From contig NC_092574.1 of NCBI RefSeq assembly GCF_037975245.1, positions 388,001-452,000 on the forward strand: a stretch of DNA of 64,000 nt. Reading direction: 5' to 3'. The notes beneath the pieces were generated by a model. It did no database searches. It saw only the letters and a list, made by a program, of their open reading frames with translations, and was not told where the DNA came from. Positions 47,437 through 58,654 of this stretch are shown here, piece by piece (within the stretch, counting starts at the first letter, position 1; each line of letters begins with the position of its first letter). Source of the DNA: Apostichopus japonicus. Its lineage: Eukaryota; Echinodermata; Holothuroidea; Aspidochirotida; Stichopodidae. Both the position numbers and the translations under genes were made by a program.

Positions 47437-49285
47437 TGGTCCTATTTCTTCTTCAAAGGAAGGCCTGTGGAACTGTTAGTATGTGTGTACAGCCCTTTCT
47501 CATTCACAGCCTTGACTCCATACGGCTCAAGCCAAGAGTTTCGAACTTCCCTCCTCTTCGGGCATCCTTTCCTGCATTCTGGACGAGAACACTAGAACCA
47601 ACTTTGAAGGTCTGAATAAAACAAAATCCAGCAAATATACATAAACATCATAATACAATGTATATGTTGCCATTCATTTAACTACAGTCAGTTTTCAATG
47701 CACAACATAGCATTATGTAATAACCTGTTTTGATTGCTGCCTTTAGTCAAAATTCTTTTTCTTGCCGTTCTTGGGCTTTGCCAATATTTTCTTTCACAAA
47801 ACCTTTGATTATGTCCTGCGACTGTGACATGAGTTGTAAAACCCTCTCCCTCTGTGTAGCAAGAGATTCTGGTTGGACAATGGAGTCTTCAATGTCGACT
47901 GGTAACAATGGCTCTCTGGATATATGAAGATAAATTAACAATCAATTATTCCCAACACTTTGTTGACTGAAGAATATTTAATTTGTTTTATATTTTATTT
48001 TTGCTATTAAGACCCTGGAACCATAAATTTGAGTCACATCACATACTCAAACCAGCAGAAATATAAAACCAAAGTATATTCTGTGCTGTTATAGGTCCAA
48101 ATTGCATACCAGCCCAAAATATGATATATAGTATATGAAAAACAAAACCAATGTCAGTGGCATTAATTGCATGTATCTTAATTAATTGGCATGCTTTCAT
48201 AGTTTAATGAATGTTCATCTTTTGTACTTGCTGAAGAGTGTACCATATACAGAGTTAATCTGTTTATTTGTTTAGGTGTTGTAACTTACATATGGTTATT
48301 GGTGGTCCTCTATTTAGCAGTTTTTCCCTGTACCTGGGATGTGTCGAATGAGATTTTATCCTATAGAGGATCAGTGTAGCTATGCAGGATTTGTCCAAAC
48401 TCTCTTGTCCCTGATTGCTTTTCTCTGTACAGTATATGACCTTTACAAATGTAAACCTCTATTCAGCAATGGTAGGTTTGAATTATTACAAACCTTCCAA
48501 ACATCACAACGAAAGGAGAAAGACCTGTTGAACCATGTTTTGCTGTACGGTACCCCATGAGAATGGAAGACAGTGTTTCATCCCAGTCATCTTGGTTTTG
48601 ATTGACAACTTTGATGAGTGACATTTGCAGAGTTTGGTGGAATCTTTCATCCAGCCCATTGGTCTGTGGGTGGTAGCTGAAGGATACTCTGTGGCTCACC
48701 CCTGTCATGTCAAATAGGGACTTGTTCAGAGCATTAACAAATTCTCCTCTCTGGTCTGAGATGAAAATTTTCATGCACACAAATCTAAATAAATGGAAAA
48801 TTAAACAAGTTGTTAAAGTACTGGTTAGAGTAATGCAGTAAACTATTGGCATCTTCAGAGTGGCTGCGTGGTTTAATCAGGAGATTCTTTTAACACTGAT
48901 TTCAAAACAAGTAAGTTAAGCACTGACATAACACCTGGTCTTGGATGCACTGACCGTTATCCCACTAACATTTTATTAACATTAACTTATAAAACAACTG
49001 CAAGAAATTTCTGTAACCATTTTGCCGCTTTCTGGGTCACAGGTAAAACTGAGAACAAATGCAGGTCTACGTAACTAACTTCAAAAGTATGTTATGTAAA
49101 GTAAAAACAAAGTACATGGATATATACCTGGCCATGGTTTCAAACAGAAAGTTTGCAACGGTTTATGCTGTTTCGTCTCTTACAGCAACAGCCTCTGGCA
49201 ATTTTGAAAAATAGTCACATAGGGTTATGATGTACTTATTTCCATTGATGGTCTCTGCAAGGGGTCCAATCATATCCACACCCAC
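47437..49285 (-). pseudogene. Intron-containing gypsy/Ginger-type integrase gene, decayed
   Basis: Four blocks lie on the minus strand. Block 49285-49128 holds 'GVDMIGPLAETINGNKYIIT' and 'DYFSKLPEAVAV', with a TAA at 49163-49165. Block 48784-48494 holds 'FISDQRGEFVNALNKSLFD', 'YHPQTNGLDERFHQTLQ' and 'STGLSPFVVMFGR'. Block 47915 to about 47730 holds 'EPLLPVDIEDS' and 'NIGKAQERQEKEF', then a frameshift. Block 47613-47437 holds 'TFKVGSSVLVQNAGKDARRG' and, in a second frame, a GPY-like 'WLEPYGVKAVNEKGLY'. The D, D and E catalytic residues are all present. The introns have GT-AG ends (GTATAT, GTTTGT; TTTAG, ATATCCAG, TTATTCAG) and the phases match. There is no RT, so this is not a normal LTR element. 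It resembles Ginger1/GIN or KRBA2-type integrase genes. Confidence 0.85.
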
Positions 49286-51021
49286 CTAAAAAAAAAGGAA
49301 AATAGCATTCAGAACCATACACAATCATACCAACAACATTCTTGTACAGAACAGAATGCTGTATCAAATTTCGCAAATACTTTTGATACTGGACAGTGAA
49401 GCTTTTTTAATTTCAATGATTTAAATTGCATGATTTTGGCTTTTCTTGATTTAAAACTATTACTGCTCACACTTTTCAGCACAAAGCTCGGTGGCTGTTT
49501 ATTGCTCCCGTTAGTCTAAACTCTTCGATCTTTTCCGTATCGATCTTTTTACATTTAATGTTGAATTTTCAGGGCACAGTCCTGACAAACGATATTTTCC
49601 AATGATACTGTACTCTTCATCGGTATCCAGCTCAGGAGAAGTCATCTTGTAATATCAGATCGGGCTAAGTAAGTTAACGGTCTCAACTCCTAATGCTTAA
49701 CCGAGGCCAGAACAGTGCTTGCAAATATGCAACTACTAAGAATTTTGTGTGCCTGCGTGTTACACATTGAAATGTATTGCTTAGTATTAACAAGCATGGC
49801 CTGTGTTTAATAAATTTATGTCTTGTTGATCACTTTTCTTTGTTTCGAACTTGGAACCTATTAAGAGTTTATATATCTTTTTTAGTAAGGTTATCAATTA
49901 ATAACATGTTTGTTTACTCATTATTATTGCCTTTAAATGAACAATATATGTTTTATTACTAAGTATTAGGTTATATTAGGTAAAGCATTGGTGGTGATGT
50001 CTGAAACAAGATCTATTTGGATAGGTGATGTTCGGAACAAGAGTCATGACAAAAAAATCTGAGAGGACATTACCCAAAACTGTCAGCTTTTGGTTAATAT
50101 ATATATGCTTATGTTGTGGTTTGATTTTATGGTATTTTGTTTCAATTACTTTCAATTTTGCTCTTTAAAGAGAAAACTGTAATTCAGGAAAAATTGTGAT
50201 TTTTCTCACGATACTCTAATTTTTCTTTGATAACATCATCAATATCATTGAAAACTTGTCTGATTATAGTAAATTTTATGTTAATAAAGGAACTAACGAC
50301 AGAATTCCCAAAATGTAGCAGTAATGGAGTGGCACCACCATTAAGAAAAGAACCACTTTTGGAAAATTTATAGATTGTCACACTTTTCTACCATCTTGAA
50401 GATAATTTCCAGAATAGTTTAAGGTCTGGTCAATTCTAATTCATAAATTGCAGATATTAATTATGTTTTTTTTTATTTAGAATAGAAGTTCTGTACTGTA
50501 ATTTGAAAATTTGCTACCTTTGGCAACCGTGAAACATGAACAGACCCAATTTCCAAAACGCTGATGTCAAACTCAAAGGTATAACAAACTTTTGTAAAAT
50601 TTTGAAGACTTGCAGTGAGAGTTGTACAGTAAACTGCGAGAGTTGGCAGGCCTGCAAAACCCTACAGTAGCAATAGTCATCGACTTTTGTTGTAAACGAT
50701 TTTTGCTGATGTACTGCATGAGCCTAGTCTAAGTCTTAACCCTATTGTTTTAAACTCTAGCCAGTGGCATTAGGCCAAATTGTATTGGCCTAATGGAATT
50801 TTTGGCTGAAACTGTAACTGTGTAAGGCCTAGCTAATTTAGAACTAGCCGTATGGCTGATAAGTCTGTTATCAAATCTTCAATCAAAGCGTTGTTGCATA
50901 GCATGCTAGGTGCTTACCCTAGGAGTATCTTAGGCTAAGCCATTACAATCTTCCATATACTTATTGCAATACCACCTGACTCCCCTGTCATTGGCCAAAA
51001 AAGGGGATATTGAATATCTAC
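49286..51021. other. No gene supported
   Basis: AT-rich sequence. Upstream exons of the integrase pseudogene (for example an H2C2 zinc-binding domain) would be expected on the minus strand here, but I could not find them. Confidence 0.45.
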
Positions 51022-51159
51022 CCCATTTGGTGGCCAGGTCGATAACGCGGAAACGCGGAAACCGCGGAAATCGATAAACCGGGTTCGGTAATAGAGATAC
51101 CGGGTTCGATATCAACGGTTTCCGCGGTTTCCGCGTTATCGACCTTGCTATATAGCAAG

Positions 51160-52200
51160 GTCGAAAACGCGGAAACCGCGGAAACGAGAGGAATTTGTCA
51201 AGGGAGGGTGACAAAGTCTTTTTTTTGGGCGCATTTCAGCCTATATTCGCCAAAAAGGGGTGCGGGTTTAAAGCTATTTCAGTAAATGTAGGTCGAAAAC
51301 GCGGAAATCGTACTTTTACAATGGACGAGTTAGATTATTTTGTCAAGGGAGGATAAAGACGTTTTTTGAGCGCATTTCAGCCAAGATGCGCCAGGAGGGG
51401 TGGGAAAGGGCTAAGGTTTTTTTTTATACTAAATGCAGGTCGCAACGCGGAAATGTTTTTGTACACAATGAATGGCGAAACTAGAGGATTTGTCAAGGCG
51501 GAGGGTGAAGAGTTTTCGGCGCATTTCAGTCAATATGCGCCAGGAAGGTGATGGAGTTGTAGGCTTTTCCCCTAAATGCAGGTCGAAAACACGGAAATGT
51601 TTTTAACAAAGGCGGAACTAGAGGAGTTTGCCAAGGGAGGGAAATGAAGTGTTTTTGGCCGGCGCATTTCAGCCAATATGCGCCAGCAAAGGTGTGGGGA
51701 TGTGGTTTGAGGCTTTTACACTAAATACAGGTCGAAAACGCGGAAATGTTTTTAACAAAGGCGGAACTAGGGGAGTTTGTCAAGGGAGGGTGAAAAAGTG
51801 TTTTGGCGCATTTCAGCTGTAATGCGCCAAGAAGGGGTGGGGTAAAATAATTTATTTTACTAAAAGCCGGTCGAAAACGCGGAATTGTTTTTTACAATGG
51901 CGAAACAAGAGAAACTAGGCACGGTGAAGATGTTTTCTGAGCGTATTTCAGCCAATATGCGCCACGAGGGGGTGCGGGAGGGGTGTAGCCTTTTTAATAC
52001 TAAATGCAGGTCGAAAACGCGGAAATGTTTTTAACAAAGGGTGAACTAGGGGAGTTCGCTAAGGGAGGGAAATGAAGTGTTTTGGCCGGCGCATGTCAGC
52101 CAATATGCGCCAGCAAAGGTCTGGGGAGGTGGGTTGAGGCTGTTACACTAAATACAGGTCGAAAACGCGGAAATGTTTTTTAACAATGGTGAAACTAGAG
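51160..52200. repeat. Left arm array of the foldback element (about 140-bp units)
   Basis: Eight units are marked by 'aggtcgaaaacgcggaaat' near 51160, 51292, 51437, 51582, 51731, 51869, 52009 and 52157. Each also contains a 'gcgcatttcagccaatatgc' box. The units are diverged from each other but aligned in the same orientation. Confidence 0.85.
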
Positions 52201-52484
52201 GATTTTGTGGTGGTTATTCCAGACATTAATCAAAGAAAATGTGACGTAGGCTATTAATATCAGAGCTTAAGTATTTCGCCATGGCATAAGTCTCAGCATA
52301 CCGGTTCTTAAGCTAATAATTGAGTAGAGCTTGATATAAGTACTTCATACCCGACGAATCTAAGTGTTTTCTACATAACGATATCTCAAATAACAAACTT
52401 AAAAGAAAGAGAGTAAACACAAACGGAGGTACAATGGAAATTTTCTGATATAAACACGTATAGAACTAAAACATTAAGCTTTTT

Positions 52485-53000
52485 CAAGGTCCCGTAACAC
52501 TCATTAAAGAAGTAATGATTTAGTGGTAATTTAAATCGGTCAAGCACTCTTTGGACTGGGCAAGACGCATTATGGTACTCTTCTACAATGTCATTAGAGT
52601 TCATGTTACCCAATGGTTTGGTGATCCAAGGCGTGCTGCATGGATTAGGGCCCAGAGCGTGTTCGTGGTCCCGTTACACTCAATAAAGAAGTAATGATTT
52701 AGTGGTCATTTTAATTGGTCAAGCACTCTTTGGACCGGGCAAGACGCATTATGATATCCTTCTTCATTGTCTTAAGAATTCATATGACCCATTGGTTAGG
52801 TGGTCCAAGGCGTGCTAGTCTTGATTAGGGCCTAAAGTGATTTTTCGTCAGGTCCCGTTTCCGTTACATTAATTTAAGAACCGATGATGTAGTGGTCATT
52901 TTAGTTGGTCAAGAACTCTTTGGACCGGGCAAGATGCACTATGGTACCCATTTACATTGTCATTAGAGTTCAAATGACCCAGATAAACCTCTTTCCACGA
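52485..53000. repeat. Central tandem repeat (about 180-bp, three copies) of the foldback element
   Basis: Copies begin near 52490, 52669 and 52851 with 'ggtcccgt'. They share 'gaagtaatgatttagtgg', 'caagcactctttgga' and 'gggcaagacgcattatg'. They lie in the spacer between the two inverted arms. Confidence 0.85.
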
Positions 53001-53625
53001 CCAAATGTTGAACATCTTGTAAGAATGCATTCGTCTTGTCATAAGTGTTACGTCGGTACCATTGTCGAATAAGTAACTGAATAGGTAGCAGTTACTCATT
53101 CGCGAACGTCGAACGAGGAACGAGGAATTAGTATCTAACTTCACACCGGTATTCCAATACTGGGGAAGATGGCAGGGTTGCCAGATTTATTGTAACGCAA
53201 TCGGTCAAATAATTGTAAATGTGACTGTCTTACTTCTAATAGTTCGCAACTTCAAGTTCATACACTTCCTCCGAATCGTCCCCCAAAACATAGGTTTTAT
53301 GTTTTCTTTTCATAAACGATCAAAAGCTCCTTTGCCGTCCCCTAGCTGTGAAAATTCTCTAGTTCCGCCATTGTACATACGCACCTTTATATATACCGAC
53401 GGGGTGGCCCCAGAGGGGGAGGGAGAAGCGGGGTAACATTCCCCTTCCCCTCGTCGGGGAGGTCTAGCCCCCTGGTAGGGGAAATTATGATTTCGTCAGG
53501 GAGCAATGAAGAAAAAAATATATTATTGTGTATTTCTTATCATCATAATGATCATTCTTTGATAAAGATAAATGTAGGAAAATCAGTCCCCGACAGGTGT
53601 CAGCCGCACCGACATACGGGCTAAA

Positions 53626-53629
53626 TATA

Positions 53630-53669
<40 letters not shown>

Positions 53670-53683
53670 TATGTATGTGTAAG

Positions 53684-53733
<50 letters not shown>
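53626..53733. repeat. (TA)n tract
   Basis: Two TA dinucleotide runs separated by a short 'catatatatgtatgtgtaag' type interruption, in the spacer of the foldback element. Confidence 0.95.
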
Positions 53734-53738
<5 letters not shown>

Positions 53739-53879
53739 TTATTTTTTTATTAATATTACAACGTGCACACAATTGTTTCCGGGGACCTTAGCTCCCGTGT
53801 CGGAGAAATCCTGGAACCATCCCTGCATACCAAATGGACGTTAACAAACATTACTGAGTTTTCTGCCTGTATTTAGTGA

Positions 53880-54850
53880 AAAAAGCTTCAAACCCAAACC
53901 CTTCTTGGCGCATGTTGGCCGAAATGCGACCAAAACATTTCTTTACATTCCTGCATGCATTTAGAGTATTTCCGTCATTGTTAAAAAAAAATTCGCGTTT
54001 TCGACATGCCTTTAGTGAAAAGACTTCAACCTCACCCCTTTCTGGCGCCTATTTGCTAAAATGCGCCCAAAACACCTTTTCACCCTGTTTTAACAAAATC
54101 ATCTAGTTGTGAAAAATGTTGTGAAAAAAAAATTTCCGCGTTTTCGACCTACACTAACTGAAAAAAGTCTCATACCCCCACTCCATCCTTGCGCATATTG
54201 GCAAACACTTTTTCCGCGTTTTCGACCTGCATTAAGTGAAAAAGCCTCAACATCCTTCCTCACCCCCTTCCTGGCATTTTGGCTGAAATGCGCCGGCCAA
54301 AACCCTTCTTTTCCCTCCCTTAGCAAACTCCTCTAGTTCCGCCTTTGCTAAAAACATTTCAGCGTTTTCGACCTCCATTTAGTAAAAAAAACAGCCTACA
54401 ACCCCTCACCTTCCTGGCGCATATTGACTGAAATGCGCAGAAAACTCTTAACCTTCCGCCTTGACAAATTCTCTAGTTTCGCCATTCATTGTGTAAAAAA
54501 ACATTTCCGCGTTTTCGACCGGCATTTAGTGAAACAAAATCTTCTATCCCCACCCCTCCTGGCGCATACTGGCTGAAATGCGCTCAAAATTTTTTTCACC
54601 CTATCTTGACAAAATCATCTAGTTTCGCCATTGTAAAAAAAAAAAAACATTTCCGCGTTTTCGACCTACACTACCCTCCCTTGACAAAATAATCTAACTC
54701 ATCCATTGTAAAGTACGATTTCCGCGTTTTCGACCTACATTTACTAGCTTTAAACCCGCACCCCTTTTTGGCGAATATAGGCTGAAATGCACCCAAAAGA
54801 CTTCGTCACCCTCCCTTGACAAATTCCTCTCGTTTCCGCGGTTTCCGCGT
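53880..54850. repeat. Right arm array of the foldback element
   Basis: Units in opposite orientation to the left arm, marked by 'catttccgcgttttcgacc' and close variants near 53996, 54135, 54214, 54360, 54505, 54650, 54720 and 54840, with 'gcgcatattggctgaaatgc' type boxes between them. Confidence 0.85.
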
Positions 54851-55945
54851 TTTCGACCTTGCTATATAGCAAGGTCGATAACGCGGAAACCACGGAAACC
54901 GTTGATATTGAACCCGGTTTCTCGATTTCCGCGGTTTCCGCGTTTCCGCGTTATCGACCTGGCCCCCATTTGGTAATGCTAGGCATACTTAATGCTCCTC
55001 TGCACAAATTCATGATTAATTAAGCACACAGAGTATTTTTTCATAGGGCAAGCCAAACATGTCTTCATGCACAGGAAAGTAGTGCTGGCCATTAGATTTA
55101 GAGCACATATGTTTACAACCATACATGTTGACTGGTGAATTAATTAGGTGAGCTCAAGGATGAATCCTAGTGGCAGTATTGGGGGTAGTTTATGCTATCA
55201 AGTAACAAGTTCTTAATGCTCGAGTGAATTTGAGTAGGACTGTTTATCTATAGACAGTCTTGGCCTTCATGCATAGCATTAGACCTAGTATGTATTGCTA
55301 TGCCCATAGTAGTAGTAGGCTACTTCTTATGGCCATATTCAACTTCAATTCCTATGATCGAGATACACAGCATATAGGTCCATTAGGCCTAACTCAGTCC
55401 AGCTACAGTCAGGGTTGCACTGGCATAACTAGGTCTAGGCTAGGCTTGTTATAACTCAGTCGTAGGCCTAGACTAAGCAAGGCATAGGCCTAAGCTTGTT
55501 TGCTTTGATCTCAAATAAGTAGTAAGCCAAGCCTAAAATGGAACTGAACAGGAAATCCTGGACTTTATGACCAAAACATGCCGATCTACTCTTACTGTCG
55601 TAATACTAGTTGTTGAAGCCTAGCCTAGTACCGAGTAGTAGTACTAGTAGTGCCTATGGCCCTATGCCTATCCCCACCTCACACAGCTTGGTAGGCCTCT
55701 AGACCGTCATGCAATTGAAATTTTGTCTCCCAAATCTTTCGTCTTTGTACTTTGGTAGGCAAACCAAAAAAAACGAACTCTATCTCCATTATGCTGGCTA
55801 CATTAGGCCGCACAGCAAGGCAAGATATTTTCTTTAAAACAACACAAAACCATTTTTAGCCTAGCCTACACACGTTTTATACAAAATATGTGTTTGTATG
55901 CCAGTGTCGTCTGCACATTGCAAAAACTTAAAAGTTTTTGATTTA

Positions 55946-56132
55946 GGGTGGCATACTCCTATTAGAGTCTATATCAATCCGCTCGATTGTTCTCCTATCT
56001 CAGGAAAAGTGCCAAAAAGCAGCGGGAGAACATCTTTTGTGACCTGTTATCAATCATAATCTAGATTTTTGTGGCTTGCATGTTGAAGAGCATGAATGGA
56101 AGTACATATGGTGAGAAAATTGGGTCAATTGA
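55946..56132 (+). repeat. Direct duplication of about 190 bp, copy 1
   Basis: It starts 'ggtggcatactcctattaga' and ends near 'attgggtcaatt'. A second copy lies at 56830-57025 with about 15 percent differences. The unit has no coding potential that I recognise. Confidence 0.8.
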
Positions 56133-56352
56133 GGCAATTTTAGACCTTTAGGCCTCCCGGGAGCAGCGTAGGAAATTTGTTTACCACTGAGTGAAGAGGT
56201 TTGTTTACAAGTGACGAAAACTTCCGGCTCGGATAGCAAAAAATCTACACGGTCATGGTACGGAAAATTGATGGTGCCATGAAAGGCCAACTTGTCAGCT
56301 ATCCGGTGATGGGTAGCGTTTAGCTAGTGAAAACTTCTATCTAGACTTTTAA

Positions 56353-56755
56353 GGCCCGGTCACACTATACCGATATTTTATCGGAATACTATCCGATTTT
56401 CCCAGAGGAATCGAAACAGACAGTTTTTCGTTCGGGTCTTCTAGCCACAGTGATAAAGGACCTGATTTGCTATCTGTTGAGCCATTCCGATGTGGAATAG
56501 CCCTCTCCTAACTTTTGATATTGACTCCGTTTCCTTTTATCGGTTAGCTATCCGATTTCTCTTCCGATTTTTATCGCTTTTCGATGTGACGTCACTTCAG
56601 AATGTAGTCAGTTCTAGAACCCCTCAGATTTGAAGTAGGTATTCGAATATTCTACTGCATTCATTACATTCACTACCACAAACCTCACTCTTCGGCCTTA
56701 AATCGGAAAAATCGGACCGTATTTCGATAAAATATCGCTGTAGTGTGACCGGGCC
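56353..56755. mobile_element. TTAA-flanked MITE (403 bp)
   Basis: The terminal inverted repeats start GGCCCGGTCACACTA and extend imperfectly for about 50 bp (including GATATTTTATCG on both sides). They are flanked by TTAA at 56349-56352 and 56756-56759. TTAA target sites are typical of piggyBac and Kolobok superfamilies. There is no coding capacity. Confidence 0.88.
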
Positions 56756-56829
56756 TTAAGAGACCACATTACTTTTGTGATTTAGTGTGTAAGTCAATGG
56801 GGCTTTTAATGGGCGTATGCTACCTTAGG

Positions 56830-57025
56830 GTGCAGGTGGCATACTCCTATTAGAATCAATATCTATCCGCCCGATTGTTATTCAATCTCAGGAAAAGTTC
56901 CAAAAAGCAGCAGGAGAACATCTCTTTTTGACCCGTTATCAATCATGATCTGGGTTTTTCTGTGGCTTGCATGTTGAAGAGCATAAATGAACATACATAT
57001 TGAGCAAAAATTGGGTCAATTTAAA
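56830..57025 (+). repeat. Direct duplication of about 190 bp, copy 2
   Basis: The second copy of 55946-56132, with matching internal blocks 'aaaaagcagc.ggagaacatc' and 'tgtggcttgcatgttgaaga'. The MITE at 56353 lies in the spacer between the copies. Confidence 0.8.
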
Positions 57026-57403
57026 GGCATTGAAGAGTCGCCCCAAACCGCGTGCGGCCATCTGAAAAAGTTAACTTTCCGTGGCTTGCAAGTGACGATT
57101 TGTTCGTGTCGCTACAAAATGCAGACAGTACAGTAATGAAATGTGTTACCGTGTTATATAAGATGTCCAGCGCTGTATTGTCTGTACGCTATGCTGTAGG
57201 TATTGACCGCAGCTGTATGTACTGACTGTACACTAGTGTCTAATTACCGATGGTAGCAAGCTGTGTGTATTTTCTGGGATCGATGGTGGTGTCTAACACT
57301 TTTGTTACATCTCATTCGAAACTAGGTCATGTTACCGGCATTATACGTTTCTTTTTGCGCGAGTCTTCACACCCTTTAAGTCCCCTCTAGGCCAAGAGAG
57401 GAG

Positions 57404-57649
57404 ATGCTTATCCAACCAATTTTACATAACTCTCTCTTACGCGAAGAGAACGGTGAAACTGTTTTTAACAGTATTTTTATTGATGAGGATATTATTATGG
57501 TTGGCGACCTTATATATGAGGTCATCCCAACACAAATGCCATCAGAAACCGTTCATGAATGTATAACACTTACTATTCCCGAAAATCCCATTTCCTTGAA
57601 TGAAGTACAGACGATTATTTCTATGGTAATGAATGTATTACCCTAGAAC
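57404..57649 (+). pseudogene. Possible LINE RT C-terminal fragment
   Basis: An 81-codon open stretch reads MLIQPILHNSLLREENGET, then 'IMVGDLIYEVIPTQMPSETV'. The 'PLLHN..L....G..(I)F...F...GI...GDLIYEV.PG..P..AI.E.I' pattern resembles the tail of some animal LINE ORF2 proteins. There is no other LINE sequence around it and I am unsure. It ends at TAG 57644-57646. Confidence 0.3.
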
Positions 57650-57961
57650 TGGTTGACAGAGATCTATTCATCCGACAGAGTGGTATCTAGACAATCCGAC
57701 TTACACAGGCGCGTATCCAGGGGCGTTGAGGTGCTCGCTCCCCTGGGAGGAAATAGATGAGAGAAATTTAGAAAGAAGGAAAAAGGGAAAAAGAGGGGGA
57801 AGAGGAGGAAGGAGAGCAAGGAAGGGAAAAGAAAAAGAGGAAAGAGAGAAAAGGGAGAAAAGGAGGGAGTACAAGACTTGAAAAACGCCAAGACACCGGG
57901 AAGAGAAAGAGGAACAGTGACATAATTACAGCGCTGATCCCTATAATATACACAAGGTAGC

Positions 57962-58060
57962 CAGTGACGGATCGAGGATTTCGGAAGGGGCGTGCGTCTC
58001 ACCCTACCCCTTACACCAACAACTCCATTTTTGACGTTTCCATTTTCCCTCTCTCACTAG
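57962..58060. mobile_element. Possible hAT-like left terminus
   Basis: CAGTGACGGATCGAGGATTT at 57962 resembles the terminal sequence of common non-autonomous hAT elements. No right terminus is visible before the adjacent AT repeat. Confidence 0.25.
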
Positions 58061-58066
58061 TGTATA

Positions 58067-58069
<3 letters not shown>

Positions 58070-58118
<49 letters not shown>

Positions 58119-58135
58119 TTCATTCATTCATTCAT
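58070..58135. repeat. (AT)n and (ATTC)n tract
   Basis: A TA run followed by 'attcattcattcattcatt'. The ATTC part (as GAAT on the minus strand) is the tandem tail of the minus-strand LINE 3' end next to it. Confidence 0.9.
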
Positions 58136-58630
58136 TTATTTGTTTTTTTTCACATAAATATTACAATGTGAATGGAAGTCTGCCTATGCTGGCAAAACAG
58201 AAGACTCCCATGATGAAAAGATAGAAAATAGTGAAAATAATGATAATAACAATACGTATACGCTTCAATATGTGAATATGCTGCTTTGCGACTATGCAGC
58301 TAAATCATAATTAATAAGACATGATAATTTCTTTAGCAAGACATTTACTAAATGTGGAGCTTGTTTCCTTATTTTTTAAAGTTATTGACAGTGAATTCCA
58401 AATGTTGGTTGCACGGTTTCTGAGGCTTAACATACCAGTGCATGTTTTATATGATTTATAATGTGCGTTGCTAGCCGTTCTGGTATTATGATTATGGAAA
58501 TCTGTGTTGCTATTTATAAAATTTCGAAAACTGATTGGTAATGATCCATTCCAAGCCTTGTATGTAAATGTTGCAATATTAACTTTTATAATGTCATCTA
58601 ATTTCAATAAATTTAGTTTTTTTTTCAAAA
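58110..58630 (-). mobile_element. 5'-truncated CR1-group LINE 3' end (minus)
   Basis: It encodes 'LKLDDIIKVNIATFTYKAWN', 'NTRTASNAHYKSYKT', 'GMLSLRNRATNIWNSLS' and a terminal I-M-S-Y. This is the same as the end of the LINE at 36840-37187. The 3' UTR follows with the shared hairpin (58209-58174) and a GAATGAAT tail. Confidence 0.85.
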
Positions 58631-58654
58631 ATTTAAAAAAATATATATATATAT

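Larger units (their letters stand above)
51032..54964. mobile_element. Foldback-type DNA transposon (3.9 kb, non-autonomous) with 10-bp target duplication
   Basis: The termini are inverted: GGCCAGGTCGATAACGCGG at 51032 and its complement ending at 54964. They are flanked by a perfect direct repeat CCCATTTGGT (51022-51031 and 54965-54974). Each arm is about 1.1 kb and made of tandem units of about 140 bp, each carrying 'ggtcgaaaacgcggaaatg' on the left or its complement on the right. The two arms can pair over their length. The centre (about 52210-53870) holds another tandem repeat and a (TA)n tract. No transposase is encoded. A 9-11 bp duplication with long TIRs fits Mutator-like elements best. 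Confidence 0.88.

Noticed and set aside
46875-47615. Plus-strand frames starting 'MLSPAHSF' in the 136-bp array
   Set aside because: The same sequence is repeated in every tandem copy, and the last copy overlaps the integrase exon antisense. Not a coding gene.
53485-53772. Minus-strand frame consisting mainly of alternating Tyr and Ile
   Set aside because: It is the translation of a (TA)n microsatellite.
51366-54692. Open frames of 60-95 codons within the foldback arms (for example 51366-51551, 54109-54336)
   Set aside because: They recur on both strands because the arms are inverted copies of the same non-coding units. No domain is visible.
57664-58002. 112-codon minus-strand frame rich in Phe, Leu, Ser and Pro
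   Set aside because: It is the complement of a purine-rich low-complexity stretch (gaaagaaggaaaaagggaaa type), with no domain content.
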